Assembly (NCBI RefSeq): GCF_033097525.1
Contig: NZ_CP109907.1
Location: 620,001 to 684,000 of the forward strand
Length of the DNA stretch: 64,000 bases
Reading direction: 5' to 3'
Source: Sphingobacterium sp. UGAL515B_05
GTDB taxonomy: Bacteria > Bacteroidota > Bacteroidia > Sphingobacteriales > Sphingobacteriaceae
Below are positions 53,223-62,897 of this stretch, piece by piece (positions within the stretch are counted from its first letter, which is position 1; each line of letters opens with the position of its first letter). The notes beneath the pieces were generated by a model, which was not told the DNA's origin, ran no database searches, and saw nothing but the letters and a program-made list of their open reading frames with translations. The position numbers and the translations under genes were made by a program.

Positions 53223-54394
53223 TTATTCAGACAGCAACAGTACAATGATTCCATGCGGAGGAAGAATGAACTTTCTATTCTGACCAAGGTTTCCTTCATC
53301 GCGATGAAGCCATAAATCTCTGACGCGATTTTTTGGAGATAAATTCAGCACTTTAGTATCTAATTTAAACATCGTCTCGTTGTCTGATCTATTAAGTATT
53401 GCAAGTGCTTTACGCTTTGGATCTGCCAGGTCTTTTTTCCATACTTCTACCTCACCCGCTTTAAACACAGCTTGTGCTTGCTTAAAAGCCTTATCCTGAT
53501 TAAGCGCGATCATTTCTTTGTTCGTCAATATAGCGAGTGTCTCTTTTGAAATTTTACGTAGATCATTTCCGGCCATCAAAGGTGAATTTAACATACACCA
53601 CATTGAAAAATGTGTTTTATCTTCTTCATGAGTCATTCCATTTCCCACTTGAAGCATATCCATATCGTTATAGTGACCTGGAGAGCTATATGGATAAAGA
53701 TTACGATTGAGATCAATAATATGCAACACAGAAGCAAAATTTGGTTGTATATCTTGCGAGATGCGCCAGGAATCTACCTGTTTAATGGCCCATTCCCCTG
53801 GAAATTGCCAACGGCAAAGATTAAAACCTACATCTGGGCGAACTGCCTGCACTGCGGTTATTATCTTTGTATATTGCTCGCGATCATCCAGTTTCATTTC
53901 CAATCCACCACACCAATCCACTTTGATGAAATCAAAATTCCACTCTTTAAAAAATAACTGTGCATCTTGGTCTTCATGACCATACATTCCTACCCCAATA
54001 CCTTTTGGATCTTTGTCCCAGATAGAACCACAGGTATTTTTTCCTCCCTCCGAATACAATCCCGCTTTTAATCCCATGGAATGAATATAATCGGATAGAG
54101 CCCGCATTCCACCGGGAAATTTTGACCGATCTTCGTAAAGATTTCCCAGTTCGTCCCTCCCCCGAAATACCCGTCATCGACATTAATATATCTGTATCCT
54201 GCATCATGTAAACCAGTCGCAACCATGGCATCGGCCTGTTCTCGGATCAACTTTTCATCAATATGAATCCGAAAACTATTCCAACTGCTCCACCCCATAA
54301 TGGGCGCCTTGACTTCCTGACCAATTGCACTAAAGCTATTCTTAACTAGTAAACTTGCTAAAATGAAGCTTTTAAATAATATGTTAGAATTCAT
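53223..54394 (-). pseudogene. GH27 alpha-galactosidase, frameshifted
   Basis: A secreted GH27-type alpha-galactosidase of about 390 residues if read across one frameshift. The first part (frame of the ATG at 54394) gives a hydrophobic signal peptide, MGWSSWNSF and [11 protein letters not shown]. The second part (from about 54160 down to the stop at 53223) carries [26 protein letters not shown], the nucleophile FIKVDWCGG, the acid/base region RISQDI and a C-terminal beta-sandwich. The frames meet at a C5 run (plus-strand 54159-54163, G5 in the gene). Insertion of one G would give an unbroken family-typical sequence (...[20 protein letters not shown]). Causes are inactivation, phase variation at the homopolymer, or a sequencing error. 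It is convergent with gntR. Not otherwise damaged. Confidence 0.8.
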
Positions 54395-54754
54395 AAAGTT
54401 ATTTCGGATGTGAAAATCATCATACAAATATCGTAGGATCCCCCCATAAAAAACGAGTTGTATTTCTCTGCTCCTTCGAGCTCGTAGTGCTTTGCTAATA
54501 AAAATACCATAATGCCAACAATATGAAAAAGTAAATTCAATAAAACAAATAATTTTATGTAATACATAATATTTATTACCTTAGCCCCAATTGATAACCT
54601 TCAAACATCTATTATGGACTGAATTGAAAGTATTCATACAGAAATTTGATACTCACAACAGCTAACTAAAACCCGAAATTTAGCAGGTATACAGCTTGAG
54701 GAGTTTAACGAAGATTGTCATGATGACTATTCAATTTTTAATATCGTTTCCGAC
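54395..54754. other. Divergent control region between GH27 and ECF sigma genes
   Basis: About 360 bases without a gene. It holds the operator at 54556-54568 and the -7-like box TACCTTAG at 54577-54584 with the same spacing as at 62783/62804. The stretch from about 54650 to the sigma start is open in the sigma frame but has no ATG. I see no other conserved signal. Confidence 0.6.
54556..54568. promoter_or_regulatory. Operator-like 13-mer, site 4 (TATGTAATACATA)
   Basis: Exact 13-base copy of the site at 62783, inside a shared 20-base identity. It has a perfect palindrome apart from the centre, with the GT-N3-AC core known for FadR-type operators. It begins 21 bases upstream of TACCTTAG, a near match to TAnnTTTG, so it occupies the -33 region of a plus-strand promoter. 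It lies between GH27 (minus) and the ECF sigma factor gene (plus). Confidence 0.7.
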
Positions 54755-55321
54755 TTGGAAAAATATAAGGAATGTAGTGACGAACAACTTTTCGAGCTGA
54801 TAAAGCTGAATAATGCTGAGGCGTATAAAGTTTTATACGACCGCTTGTTCTATATACTATTTTCTCATGCTTTGCATAAATTGAGATCAAAAGAGGATGC
54901 TCAGGACCTTACTCAAGATCTTTTTATGAATATCTGGAACAAACGCGAACAAATCAATATCAATGGACAAGTAATCAACTTTCTTTTCGCTTCGCTTCGC
55001 AATAGTATTATTAATTACTATATCAAGACAAAAAAACAAAATGAACGTGAGGAGCTGTATCATTATTTCAAAACCCATTTTGAAGCAACAACTGAACGCA
55101 CGATTCATAAAAACGAACTCGAGAAAATTATTCAAAATGAAATAGATGCACTACCGCTTAAGATGAAACAGATTTACCTGCTCAGTAGGAATCAGGAACT
55201 CTCACATAAGGAAATTGCAGACCTCATGGCTATTTCGGAGTTAACTGTAAAAAAACAGGTGGCCAATGCACTCAAAATACTTAAGAAGAAGGTTAATTAC
55301 GTACTTTTTACTTTTTTTTAA
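54755..55321 (+). CDS. ECF sigma factor (FecI-like)
   Basis: A 188-residue extracytoplasmic-function sigma factor. Region 2 is at about 20-85 (YKVLYDRLFYILFSHALHKLRSKEDAQDLTQDLFMNIWNKRE), with the -10 recognition segment at DAQDLTQDLFMNIW. Region 4 is at about 120-180 (IDALPLKMKQIYLLSRNQELSHKEIADLMAISELTVKKQVANALKIL). It is followed by a FecR-type anti-sigma gene and an STN-containing SusC, the standard layout of trans-envelope signalling. The start is TTG because the frame upstream contains no ATG back to the stop at 54647; a different upstream non-ATG start is possible. The controlling operator is about 190 bases upstream. Confidence 0.9.
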   Translation: MEKYKECSDEQLFELIKLNNAEAYKVLYDRLFYILFSHALHKLRSKEDAQDLTQDLFMNIWNKREQININGQVINFLFASLRNSIINYYIKTKKQNEREELYHYFKTHFEATTERTIHKNELEKIIQNEIDALPLKMKQIYLLSRNQELSHKEIADLMAISELTVKKQVANALKILKKKVNYVLFTFF

Positions 55322-55382
55322 ATCTCTCTACTCCCATCAATCAACAGTCTTGTCCTGTTTATAAAAGCCCATTTAAACGGTG

Positions 55383-56483
55383 ATGACGGAAAAAGAAATT
55401 ATAGCCCTTTTAAAGCGATACACGAATCAACAATGCACAGAAGATGAAATCATCTTTGTCGAATCCTGGTATAGTAGCCTAGACTTTAAGCATCCTGTAC
55501 AGGTTGAAGAATTTGAATCAATAAAATTACAGACTTGGAAGACCATCGCTCCACAACAAAAAACAAAGAAAACACTTCATCGCTATGCGGCCGCCATATG
55601 GGGTATTTTACTCTTGTCTACTGCGACGTATTTTTTAGTTCAAAAAACTAAAAAGGATATCGAAAACACGTCCACCAAAATTCAGCCTGTAGGATATCGA
55701 GCAATGTTATTTATGGGGTCAAAAGACTCAGTAAACCTCAATACCCTACGAATAGGGGAAACGATAAATGCCAATGGCATCAAACTTAAAAAACTTGATA
55801 ACGCAACGATTTCCTATGAAGTACAAGCTGACAACAAAACCAGAAGTGAATTAAATAAATTGATTGTACCTCGCGGAGGTCAGTTCAAAATTAGGCTAGC
55901 AGATAGTTCACTAGTGGTCGTCAATTCAGAATCTGAACTCGAATTCCCATCTCAATTTGAAGGCAATGAACGTCGAATAAAAATGATTGGCGAGGGTTAT
56001 TTTGAAGTTGCCAAAAATAAGCATAAACCATTTATTGTAGGGACCAAAGATCAGCAGCTCACCGTATTAGGCACCAAATTTAATATACATGCCTATCGCG
56101 ATGAAAAAAACATAACCACCACACTGTTGGAAGGGAAAGTTCAGATCTCAACGCCTAAAGGACAGGCAATCCTTCTCCCGGGGGATCAGGCACTATATAA
56201 CGGTCAGCGGGTACTGGTTTCAAAGACGAAAACAACATCTGTCACAACATGGAAGGAAGATATCTTTCTATTTGACAGTGAACCTTTGGGCGATATCATG
56301 CAGCAATTGTCCAGATGGTACAATGTCCAAGTTAGGTTCGAGACGAAAGACATCGCTCAAATACGCTTTACTGGAAGTATATCAAAATATCAACATGTCG
56401 ACCAGGCCCTCCGTCTACTTTCAATAACCGGAAAAGTAAAATTTATTGTTGACAACCAGACAATTTATGTAAAAGCAAACTAA
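55383..56483 (+). CDS. FecR-type anti-sigma factor
   Basis: A 366-residue inner-membrane anti-sigma factor. The N-terminal cytoplasmic helical domain is at about 1-75. One membrane helix lies at about 78-98 (AAAIWGILLLSTATYFLVQ). The periplasmic FecR domain covers about 160-260 (LVVNSESELEFPSQFEGNERRIKMIGEGYFEVAKN), followed by a DUF4974-like C-terminal domain from about 290 (LGDIMQQLSRWYNVQVRF) that contacts the SusC STN domain. It transmits the substrate-bound state of the receptor to the sigma factor. It starts 61 bases after the sigma gene; ATG 55383 directly follows an in-frame GTG. Confidence 0.92.
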   Translation: MTEKEIIALLKRYTNQQCTEDEIIFVESWYSSLDFKHPVQVEEFESIKLQTWKTIAPQQKTKKTLHRYAAAIWGILLLSTATYFLVQKTKKDIENTSTKIQPVGYRAMLFMGSKDSVNLNTLRIGETINANGIKLKKLDNATISYEVQADNKTRSELNKLIVPRGGQFKIRLADSSLVVVNSESELEFPSQFEGNERRIKMIGEGYFEVAKNKHKPFIVGTKDQQLTVLGTKFNIHAYRDEKNITTTLLEGKVQISTPKGQAILLPGDQALYNGQRVLVSKTKTTSVTTWKEDIFLFDSEPLGDIMQQLSRWYNVQVRFETKDIAQIRFTGSISKYQHVDQALRLLSITGKVKFIVDNQTIYVKAN

Positions 56484-56498
56484 CAAACACTAAAGTTT

Positions 56499-59400
56499 AT
56501 GAATATTAAGTATTTTAATCATGTAAGATTTTATCTTACATTGTTACTTCTTACTGCTTTTTTTACGGACTTTTCTGTAGCCGCCTATGCGCAGAAAATC
56601 ACCCTACAGACACATGAAAGCAATTTAAAAACAATTATAAAAAGGCTTGAGAACCAAAGCTCTTACCGTTTCCTGTATGCCGATGATATGTTAGAAAACA
56701 CCTATCCGGTAACCTTGTCTGTCAAGGATAAAAATCTCAAGGATGTACTGATAGATATTTTCCAAGGACAGCCCCTGACCTTTCAGATTGAAAATAAAAC
56801 TATTATTATAAAAAACAAGCAGCAACAACTCGGCACCATATCCGGTACAATCAAGCGCATTGATGACAATACAGCCCTACCAGGCGTAACGATCAAAATC
56901 GTCGGAGAAGGACTCGACCTTCTTACTGTCTCTGACCCAAAAGGAAATTACACCTTTGCCGATGTCCCTTACGGTACCTATCAGCTCTCCTACAGTTATA
57001 TCGGTTATCTGACAACCGCATCCATGATTCATTTAAATACAGCAAAACTTAATCAAAATATGACGATGCGACTCGCTGACGCCAGATTGGATCAGGTTGT
57101 TGTTATCGGTTATGGAGCCAAAAAACAAAAGGATCTGACAAGTTCCATTTCTTCCATTAATCAGGAAAAATTAGCAGACTTCAGTAATAATGCCGCTACT
57201 TTTGAATCTATTCTAGGTGGCGCAGCAAAAGGTGTTCTGGTAACACAGAATTCCGGTGCGCCCGGATCAACTGCAAAGCTCAATATTCGGGGGATTACAT
57301 CTCCCTTATCGGGCAGCACCAATGAACCTTTATATGTGATCGACGGAGTACCATTTTTTATCGAGGGTTATTCTGATTTTCCAACGATAAATCCGCTTTC
57401 AAATATACCCATTTCAGAAATCGAAAGTATTGACATCCTTAAAGATGCCGCTGCAACAGCTATTTACGGATCGCGTGGGGCAAATGGTGTCGTCATTGTC
57501 AAGACAAATCGCGGAAAAAAAAATAAACCCTTTACAATTTCGGCAGACTATACACATTCCGTCAATAACCCGACACACATGTATAAGCCTTTATCTGCAG
57601 AACAATTTAAGGACGCACAGCATAGCATTATCCAAAACACGATAGATGGAATCAATGACGGTAAAATTGATCCTTACGAGGCCTACTATAACCAAATCCC
57701 CGCTATACAACAAATTGCCTTCGTAAGCCCATTAGCAGATGACGGATATGGCACTCCCTTGAAATACCGTTATGATGGATTGAACAACGAGGCCTTTGGC
57801 AAAGCAAATACCGATTGGACACAAATAATTCGCAAAAAAAATGCCCGTACTTCGCAATTTAACCTCTCTCTAAATGGCGGCTCGGATAACAGTAACCTAG
57901 CGTTCAACTTTAATGCATTTGATCAAGAAGGATTATATATCAACAACGGTCTTAAACGTTACAGTAGTCGTCTATCGTTCGATAGTAACGTTACAGATCA
58001 TCTTACTGCTGGAGCATCTTTGTCTTACGCTTACAATACATTAAAATATGGACAGCAATTGTTCGCTGAAGGTAATACGAAGCCTTGGCTCGTAAGACCT
58101 GATTTAGAGGCATACGATGCCGATGGAAAATTCAATCGTATTGACGGCACGTTGATGTATGGCGCTCCGGTGATGTTATCCAGTCCGTTGGCTCAGCTCA
58201 GCAATCGTGGCATAAACAATATGCAGCAATTTTTGGGAGCTGCTTATGCTGAATACGAAGTATTTCAGCATTTTAAATTGCGCGGCGACATTAGCATTGC
58301 ATCTTACAATGGCACAGCTCATATTTTTGCACCGACCTATACACAGGATGACTATACTGCCTTCGGTACCAATTTATATGCGACGTTGAATACCAACACC
58401 TCCAACAACAGCAATACAAGTCTCAATTTCAGGGCTGACTACGATTGGAAAAAGAACGGGCATCAATTATATGCCATGGCTGGTTTTGGATTTGATCGTT
58501 CCAAAAATTCGGGTGATTCAAACAGCTACGAGGAATTCCCTGACGATGAAATTCTAACAGACCCCGGATCAGCGGCGCGAAATACATTTTTCACTTACTT
58601 CCGAACTGACCAAGGGTTAAATTCGATTTACAGTCGCTTAAGCTACAAATACAAAGATCGATATCTAGCTGAAGCCAACTTCCGCTCAGATGAATCCTCC
58701 AAATTTGGTCCAGGCAATAAACGTGCATATTTTCCATCCTTGTCCATGGGTTGGCGCATCAATAACGAACAGTTTCTGCAAACTGTGGATTGGATCAGCG
58801 ACCTAAAACTACGTCTGAGCTGGGGCAATACGGGGTCAACCAATATCAGTAACTTTTTATACCGTCAGTTTTTTGTACGCAGTTCCAATGACCTCTGGGC
58901 AGGTAAACCGGCAATTGTATTAGATCTGAATGTTCCTAACCGTGATGTGAAATGGGAAAAAACGCGTGAGTATAACACGGGTTTGGATTTCGCATTCTTC
59001 AATAATCGGTTCACAGGTAGTGTTGATCTTTACGATCGCTATACGACTGGTGCATTGGCACCGGCTCCAATTTCCTTGGAAGCAGGATCCAGTACCTATT
59101 CCGCAAATATCATCGATATGAGCAATAAAGGGTTTGAGATCGAATTAGCCTATGACCTGATCAAAAAACGGGATTTCACCTGGAACCTATCCTTCAATAT
59201 CGCCCGCAACCGAAATAAAATCGAACACTTAAACGGAGCAAATATTAACACCTATTCCTTAGATAGTTACATAGAGGGTTATCCTGCTGGTACCAGAAAA
59301 GGCTATTTGGTCGAAAAAATCTTTGACTCACAGGCAGAAATTGATGAACTGAACAGTAGTTCACCGACAGGGTATTATCAAAATATGGCCACAGGGATTG

Positions 59401-59975
59401 GCGACTACAAATATAGGGATCTCAATGGCGACGGTGTCATCAATACAAACGACCGTCAGGTTATCGCTACTGCGCAACCAAAATATTTCGGCGGTTTTTA
59501 TAACCGTATGCATTATAAAAATTTTAATTTTTCTTTCATATTTCAATATTCCAAAGGAGCAGCAGCAGTAATGGATGACTTTCAGACAAGCCTCTTTGGC
59601 ATGTTAGGTCAGAGCCTTCAACAGGAAATCTATGATGATATGTGGTCACCTACGAAACCTGATGCCCATTTCGCCAAAATAACCTATTATGACCCGGCAT
59701 CAAATTCAAGAACTTCTGACCGTTTGGTATATGAGACATCCTTTCTACGCCTTAAAAACATCAATGTAAGTTATGCACTCCCGACAGCGTTGACAGAAAA
59801 ATGGTCTATCAAACAAATATCGGTATTTGCTTCAGCGTCCAATTTATGGACCATCACCAAATGGCCGGGTTTAGATCCTGAGTTTACCGGGACATACATT
59901 ACAACAAGTACATCCAGCAACGACGCTTATCCGATGTCAAAAACATTTTCTCTAGGTATTAAAGCAGCATTTTAA
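56499..59975 (+). CDS. STN-containing SusC/RagA-type TonB-dependent receptor
   Basis: A 1158-residue outer-membrane receptor that both imports glycan and signals. A signal peptide ends near AYAQ. An STN domain at about 35-110 (HESNLKTIIKRLENQSSYRFLYADDMLENTYPVTLSV) is the part that signals to FecR. It is followed by a CarboxypepD_reg domain (about 115-200), a TonB box near VVVIGYGAKK, the plug (TAIYGSRGANGVVIVKTNRG) and the barrel ending SLGIKAAF. Together with the sigma and FecR genes this makes a self-contained signalling unit. Its SusD follows after 12 bases. Confidence 0.94.
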   Translation: MNIKYFNHVRFYLTLLLLTAFFTDFSVAAYAQKITLQTHESNLKTIIKRLENQSSYRFLYADDMLENTYPVTLSVKDKNLKDVLIDIFQGQPLTFQIENKTIIIKNKQQQLGTISGTIKRIDDNTALPGVTIKIVGEGLDLLTVSDPKGNYTFADVPYGTYQLSYSYIGYLTTASMIHLNTAKLNQNMTMRLADARLDQVVVIGYGAKKQKDLTSSISSINQEKLADFSNNAATFESILGGAAKGVLVTQNSGAPGSTAKLNIRGITSPLSGSTNEPLYVIDGVPFFIEGYSDFPTINPLSNIPISEIESIDILKDAAATAIYGSRGANGVVIVKTNRGKKNKPFTISADYTHSVNNPTHMYKPLSAEQFKDAQHSIIQNTIDGINDGKIDPYEAYYNQIPAIQQIAFVSPLADDGYGTPLKYRYDGLNNEAFGKANTDWTQIIRKKNARTSQFNLSLNGGSDNSNLAFNFNAFDQEGLYINNGLKRYSSRLSFDSNVTDHLTAGASLSYAYNTLKYGQQLFAEGNTKPWLVRPDLEAYDADGKFNRIDGTLMYGAPVMLSSPLAQLSNRGINNMQQFLGAAYAEYEVFQHFKLRGDISIASYNGTAHIFAPTYTQDDYTAFGTNLYATLNTNTSNNSNTSLNFRADYDWKKNGHQLYAMAGFGFDRSKNSGDSNSYEEFPDDEILTDPGSAARNTFFTYFRTDQGLNSIYSRLSYKYKDRYLAEANFRSDESSKFGPGNKRAYFPSLSMGWRINNEQFLQTVDWISDLKLRLSWGNTGSTNISNFLYRQFFVRSSNDLWAGKPAIVLDLNVPNRDVKWEKTREYNTGLDFAFFNNRFTGSVDLYDRYTTGALAPAPISLEAGSSTYSANIIDMSNKGFEIELAYDLIKKRDFTWNLSFNIARNRNKIEHLNGANINTYSLDSYIEGYPAGTRKGYLVEKIFDSQAEIDELNSSSPTGYYQNMATGIGDYKYRDLNGDGVINTNDRQVIATAQPKYFGGFYNRMHYKNFNFSFIFQYSKGAAAVMDDFQTSLFGMLGQSLQQEIYDDMWSPTKPDAHFAKITYYDPASNSRTSDRLVYETSFLRLKNINVSYALPTALTEKWSIKQISVFASASNLWTITKWPGLDPEFTGTYITTSTSSNDAYPMSKTFSLGIKAAF

Positions 59976-59987
59976 TTTACGATCAAT

Positions 59988-61406
59988 ATGAAGATAAAAT
60001 ATTTGGGAATAGTACTGGCAGGAACATTGACCATGAATTCCTGCTCCATGGTAGGTGATATCGATGATATCAAACCTTATTATAAAATGGAAGAAGACAA
60101 TGTCGTCTATAATCTAGCATCGGCAGAATCGGTTTTACGTGGGGTATACAAAAGCTGGCGGACATTTAACGTATTCTCATTTAGGCTTTATATGTCCATT
60201 CTTTCAGGAAACGCAGTAAGTAAAGGTGGCGGCCTGACCGGAGGTCAGGAATTTGTCACCAACAGCGTACAAGCCAGCAATGTTGCTCTCGTCAATATCT
60301 ATCAAGGTTCCTACCTAACAATCAACACAGCAAATAATTTGATTAAGCTGATGGAAAGAGGGGACGCAAAAGGTGCGCCCGAACAACGTGTCCAAGAAAT
60401 TATTGCCGAATGTAAGCTCCAACGGGCCCTCGCCCATTTTCAGGTACTCCGTCATTTTGGTTATTTCTTTGATCTATTGTCTCCTTATGGTATTGTGTTG
60501 AGAAATTCACCTTTTACAGGGACGGAAACCGCAGCACGAGCAACCGTACAGGAAAGCTATGATTTTATACTGGCAGATCTGAACGAAGCGATTGCCCACG
60601 CCCCGCAAAGCAATGAATTCCATTATTACGCCACAAAAGCGACTGCAAAAGCCCTGAAAGCAAAAGTGCTTTTACATATGGGTAAATACAATGAAGCTGA
60701 AAATATTGCTAAAGAAGCTATTGACTTCGCTAAGGGTAATGGCTACCAACTAGAGAAGTCCTTTAGAAGCATCTTCATCAATGGATACGATTCGCCTGAA
60801 GCACTTTTTGCGACCTATACCGGAGGTCCGATGGAATCCGCATCCGATCAAATTGCCCGCACAACCTATAGCGAAAATACGAAACGTGTGGCTGATATGC
60901 TGATTGGCGGAGGCAATGATGGCAATCTCAATACAGGTGAGGGTTATGACCAACGGTTTTACCTCATGTTTAATCCGACACTAGCAGGCGCTCAGGGTAA
61001 TGGTAAGCATCCTTATTCGCTGAATGGCACCGGTAAACACAACACACAAATGATACTACGTCTAGGTGAAATCTATTTCATCCATGCCGAAGCATCTGCT
61101 AGAAACGGTCATTATGATACAGCCCGTCAAAGTTTTCAAACGATGGCGTCTCGTGTTGGCTATCCCACAGATTATGCCATGAGCATCAGTAACAAAATAC
61201 TACTCAACACTATCTTTCAACATAAAATGCTGGAATTACTTACCGAAAATGGCGAAGATTGGTTTGATTTTGTCCGTTACTATCACGCAGGAAATGTGGA
61301 TTTAAATGCAATCAAGTCGACGATCAAATCGAACGCTCAACTGGTTTTACCATTACCCCAAGCTGCATTAGCAGGAAACAAGCAATTGCAACAAAATCCA
61401 CTTTAA
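59988..61406 (+). CDS. SusD/RagB-like lipoprotein (ECF unit)
   Basis: A surface glycan-binding lipoprotein of 472 residues, partner of the SusC encoded just before. The lipoprotein signal is MKIKYLGIVLAGTLTMNSCSM (cysteine 19). SusD helices are visible: CKLQRALAHFQVLRHFGYFFD (about 143-163), LRLGEIYFIHAEASARNG (about 355-373) and KMLELLTENGEDWFDFVRY (about 413-431). Binding specificity is unknown. It is shorter than the nan-operon SusD and shares only general family features with it. Confidence 0.9.
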   Translation: MKIKYLGIVLAGTLTMNSCSMVGDIDDIKPYYKMEEDNVVYNLASAESVLRGVYKSWRTFNVFSFRLYMSILSGNAVSKGGGLTGGQEFVTNSVQASNVALVNIYQGSYLTINTANNLIKLMERGDAKGAPEQRVQEIIAECKLQRALAHFQVLRHFGYFFDLLSPYGIVLRNSPFTGTETAARATVQESYDFILADLNEAIAHAPQSNEFHYYATKATAKALKAKVLLHMGKYNEAENIAKEAIDFAKGNGYQLEKSFRSIFINGYDSPEALFATYTGGPMESASDQIARTTYSENTKRVADMLIGGGNDGNLNTGEGYDQRFYLMFNPTLAGAQGNGKHPYSLNGTGKHNTQMILRLGEIYFIHAEASARNGHYDTARQSFQTMASRVGYPTDYAMSISNKILLNTIFQHKMLELLTENGEDWFDFVRYYHAGNVDLNAIKSTIKSNAQLVLPLPQAALAGNKQLQQNPL

Positions 61407-61498
61407 AACATTGCGCCTCTGCCCATACAAATCGGCACAGACATTTAAGCAGACAAACTATATAAGAACCGCTGAGCATTCAGCAAAATTGATAACGA

Positions 61499-62686
61499 AT
61501 GAAAAAACTACTTTTAACGCTTACTTTCGGTGCGTTTACGCTACTCACACATGCACAAATCACGTACACGCTTGCCGGAAAAATCGATGGAAAAAAAGCA
61601 AACGGACAGATCGTTGGTCTTTGGGCCAACAATGGGCAAAATAAAATTGGAAGTGCCGTCATTAAAAATAATAAGTTTCAAATCAAAGGATCTATTTCTG
61701 CTCCCGAACTGGTTAGAATCATTATTGCTCCCACAGAAGGTTCAGAGCAGAAACTTTGGAAAGCAAGCGTATTCTACTTAGACAAGGGAAGTGTCCAGCT
61801 GACCGGCCACATCGATAGCCTTCCATCTTATTATTATAATCCGAATTTGCCAAACCAAAAACCTATCATTGAAGGCTCTCAAGCGCAAAGCTTGGCGGAT
61901 CAATTAAATCGAAGCATCGTTCAGCAAAAAACTGCGTTAAGTAAACTAGACAAGGACTATATGCAGGAGTATCACCTGCCGGCAATCGATGGAAAATTCA
62001 ATACAGATCGGGGAATTTCCATTCTTAAAGAAATGGCGCCGTATAAGAAAACGGTTTTCGAAAAAAAATGGGCGTTTATTAAAAGCAACCCAACAGCTCG
62101 GGTTGCTTTGGATGAAGCCTCTTATATGGTCATGGGCTATGGCGAAGAAAGCCTCTCCAAAGCACAAATGGATGAACTGCTCAAAATTTTTGAATCATCA
62201 TGGACAGGTAAAACAGCCTATATTGAATTACAGGCTGCAATAACAAAGGCCAAAGCAACCGCTATTGGTTCAAAAATATTAGATGGCCCTATCTTGGATA
62301 AAGAAGGGAACAGGGTACAGTTAACATCAATATTCCCAAAAGACAAAAAATATATTTTACTTGAATTTTGGGCTTCATGGTGTGGCCCTTGTAGAGGTGA
62401 AATTCCCCATCTAAGACATACTTATGCCACATGGAAAGACAAAGGTTTTGACATCGTAAGCATTTCACTTGATGAAAAAGAAGCTGACTGGAAAAAAGCC
62501 ATGAGCGAAGAACTTATGGTTTGGAACCAATACAATGCCCGTGAAGGTTTCAACAGTAAGATTGCGCAAAGTTACGACATCCAGGGTATTCCCTACGCCC
62601 TCCTGATCGACTCAGATGGCACCATCATTAAACATGGTATGCGGGGAGCAAGCCTAGACCAGGCGCTGGAGGAACTCTCAAAATAA
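61499..62686 (+). CDS. TlpA-like thioredoxin domain protein with DUF4369 domain
   Basis: A 395-residue exported protein. A signal peptide (about 1-19, ends HAQ) leads to a DUF4369-like beta-domain (about 20-125, YTLAGKIDGKKANGQIVGLWANNGQNKIGSAVIK). A C-terminal thioredoxin fold (about 255-395) carries the redox motif in LLEFWASWCGPCRGEIPHL (CxxC about 300-303) and the cis-Pro in IQGIPYALLID. Such proteins reduce or maintain periplasmic thiols and commonly occur next to SusCD pairs. A function in this PUL is inferred from position only: 92 bases after susD, likely in the same transcript. Confidence 0.85.
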   Translation: MKKLLLTLTFGAFTLLTHAQITYTLAGKIDGKKANGQIVGLWANNGQNKIGSAVIKNNKFQIKGSISAPELVRIIIAPTEGSEQKLWKASVFYLDKGSVQLTGHIDSLPSYYYNPNLPNQKPIIEGSQAQSLADQLNRSIVQQKTALSKLDKDYMQEYHLPAIDGKFNTDRGISILKEMAPYKKTVFEKKWAFIKSNPTARVALDEASYMVMGYGEESLSKAQMDELLKIFESSWTGKTAYIELQAAITKAKATAIGSKILDGPILDKEGNRVQLTSIFPKDKKYILLEFWASWCGPCRGEIPHLRHTYATWKDKGFDIVSISLDEKEADWKKAMSEELMVWNQYNAREGFNSKIAQSYDIQGIPYALLIDSDGTIIKHGMRGASLDQALEELSK

Positions 62687-62697
62687 CAGGCCTTATT

Positions 62698-62724
62698 GTG
62701 CGGACTTTTCGCTTCGGTCCGCAC
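62698..62724 (+). terminator. GC-rich hairpin after tlpA-like gene
   Basis: GTGCGGAC / GTCCGCAC stem with an 11-base loop, 12 bases after the stop. No T run follows, so it is a weak terminator or mRNA-stabilising stem. It separates the ECF unit from the sulfatase promoter. Confidence 0.5.
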
Positions 62725-62782
62725 CATAAAACCGTCATATAAAAAATACATTTTTTCGTTCAATAAATCTGCAATCCTATTT

Positions 62783-62795
62783 TATGTAATACATA
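62783..62795. promoter_or_regulatory. Operator-like 13-mer, site 5 (TATGTAATACATA), before sulfatase
   Basis: Identical to site 4 including flanking bases (20 bases in common). It starts 21 bases before TATCTTAG (62804-62811), a -7-like element, about 100 bases before the sulfatase ATG. A 5' leader hairpin (GTTTATA...TATAAAC, 62829-62864) lies between promoter and gene. Confidence 0.7.
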
Positions 62796-62897
62796 ATAAT
62801 TACTATCTTAGTGGAGCATGAGAAACCTGTTTATAGCTACGCGCTATCCGGCATAGTTATAAACGAGGTATACTATTCAATTTAAACCGACAGAACA

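Noticed and set aside
53223..54394. Two separate genes, or programmed frameshifting, for GH27
   Set aside because: The halves are one GH27 enzyme and no programmed-slippage signal (heptamer plus downstream structure) was seen; a one-base indel is simpler.
54650..54754. N-terminal extension of the ECF sigma factor
   Set aside because: The frame is open but has no start codon other than rare ones and adds residues not typical for the family.
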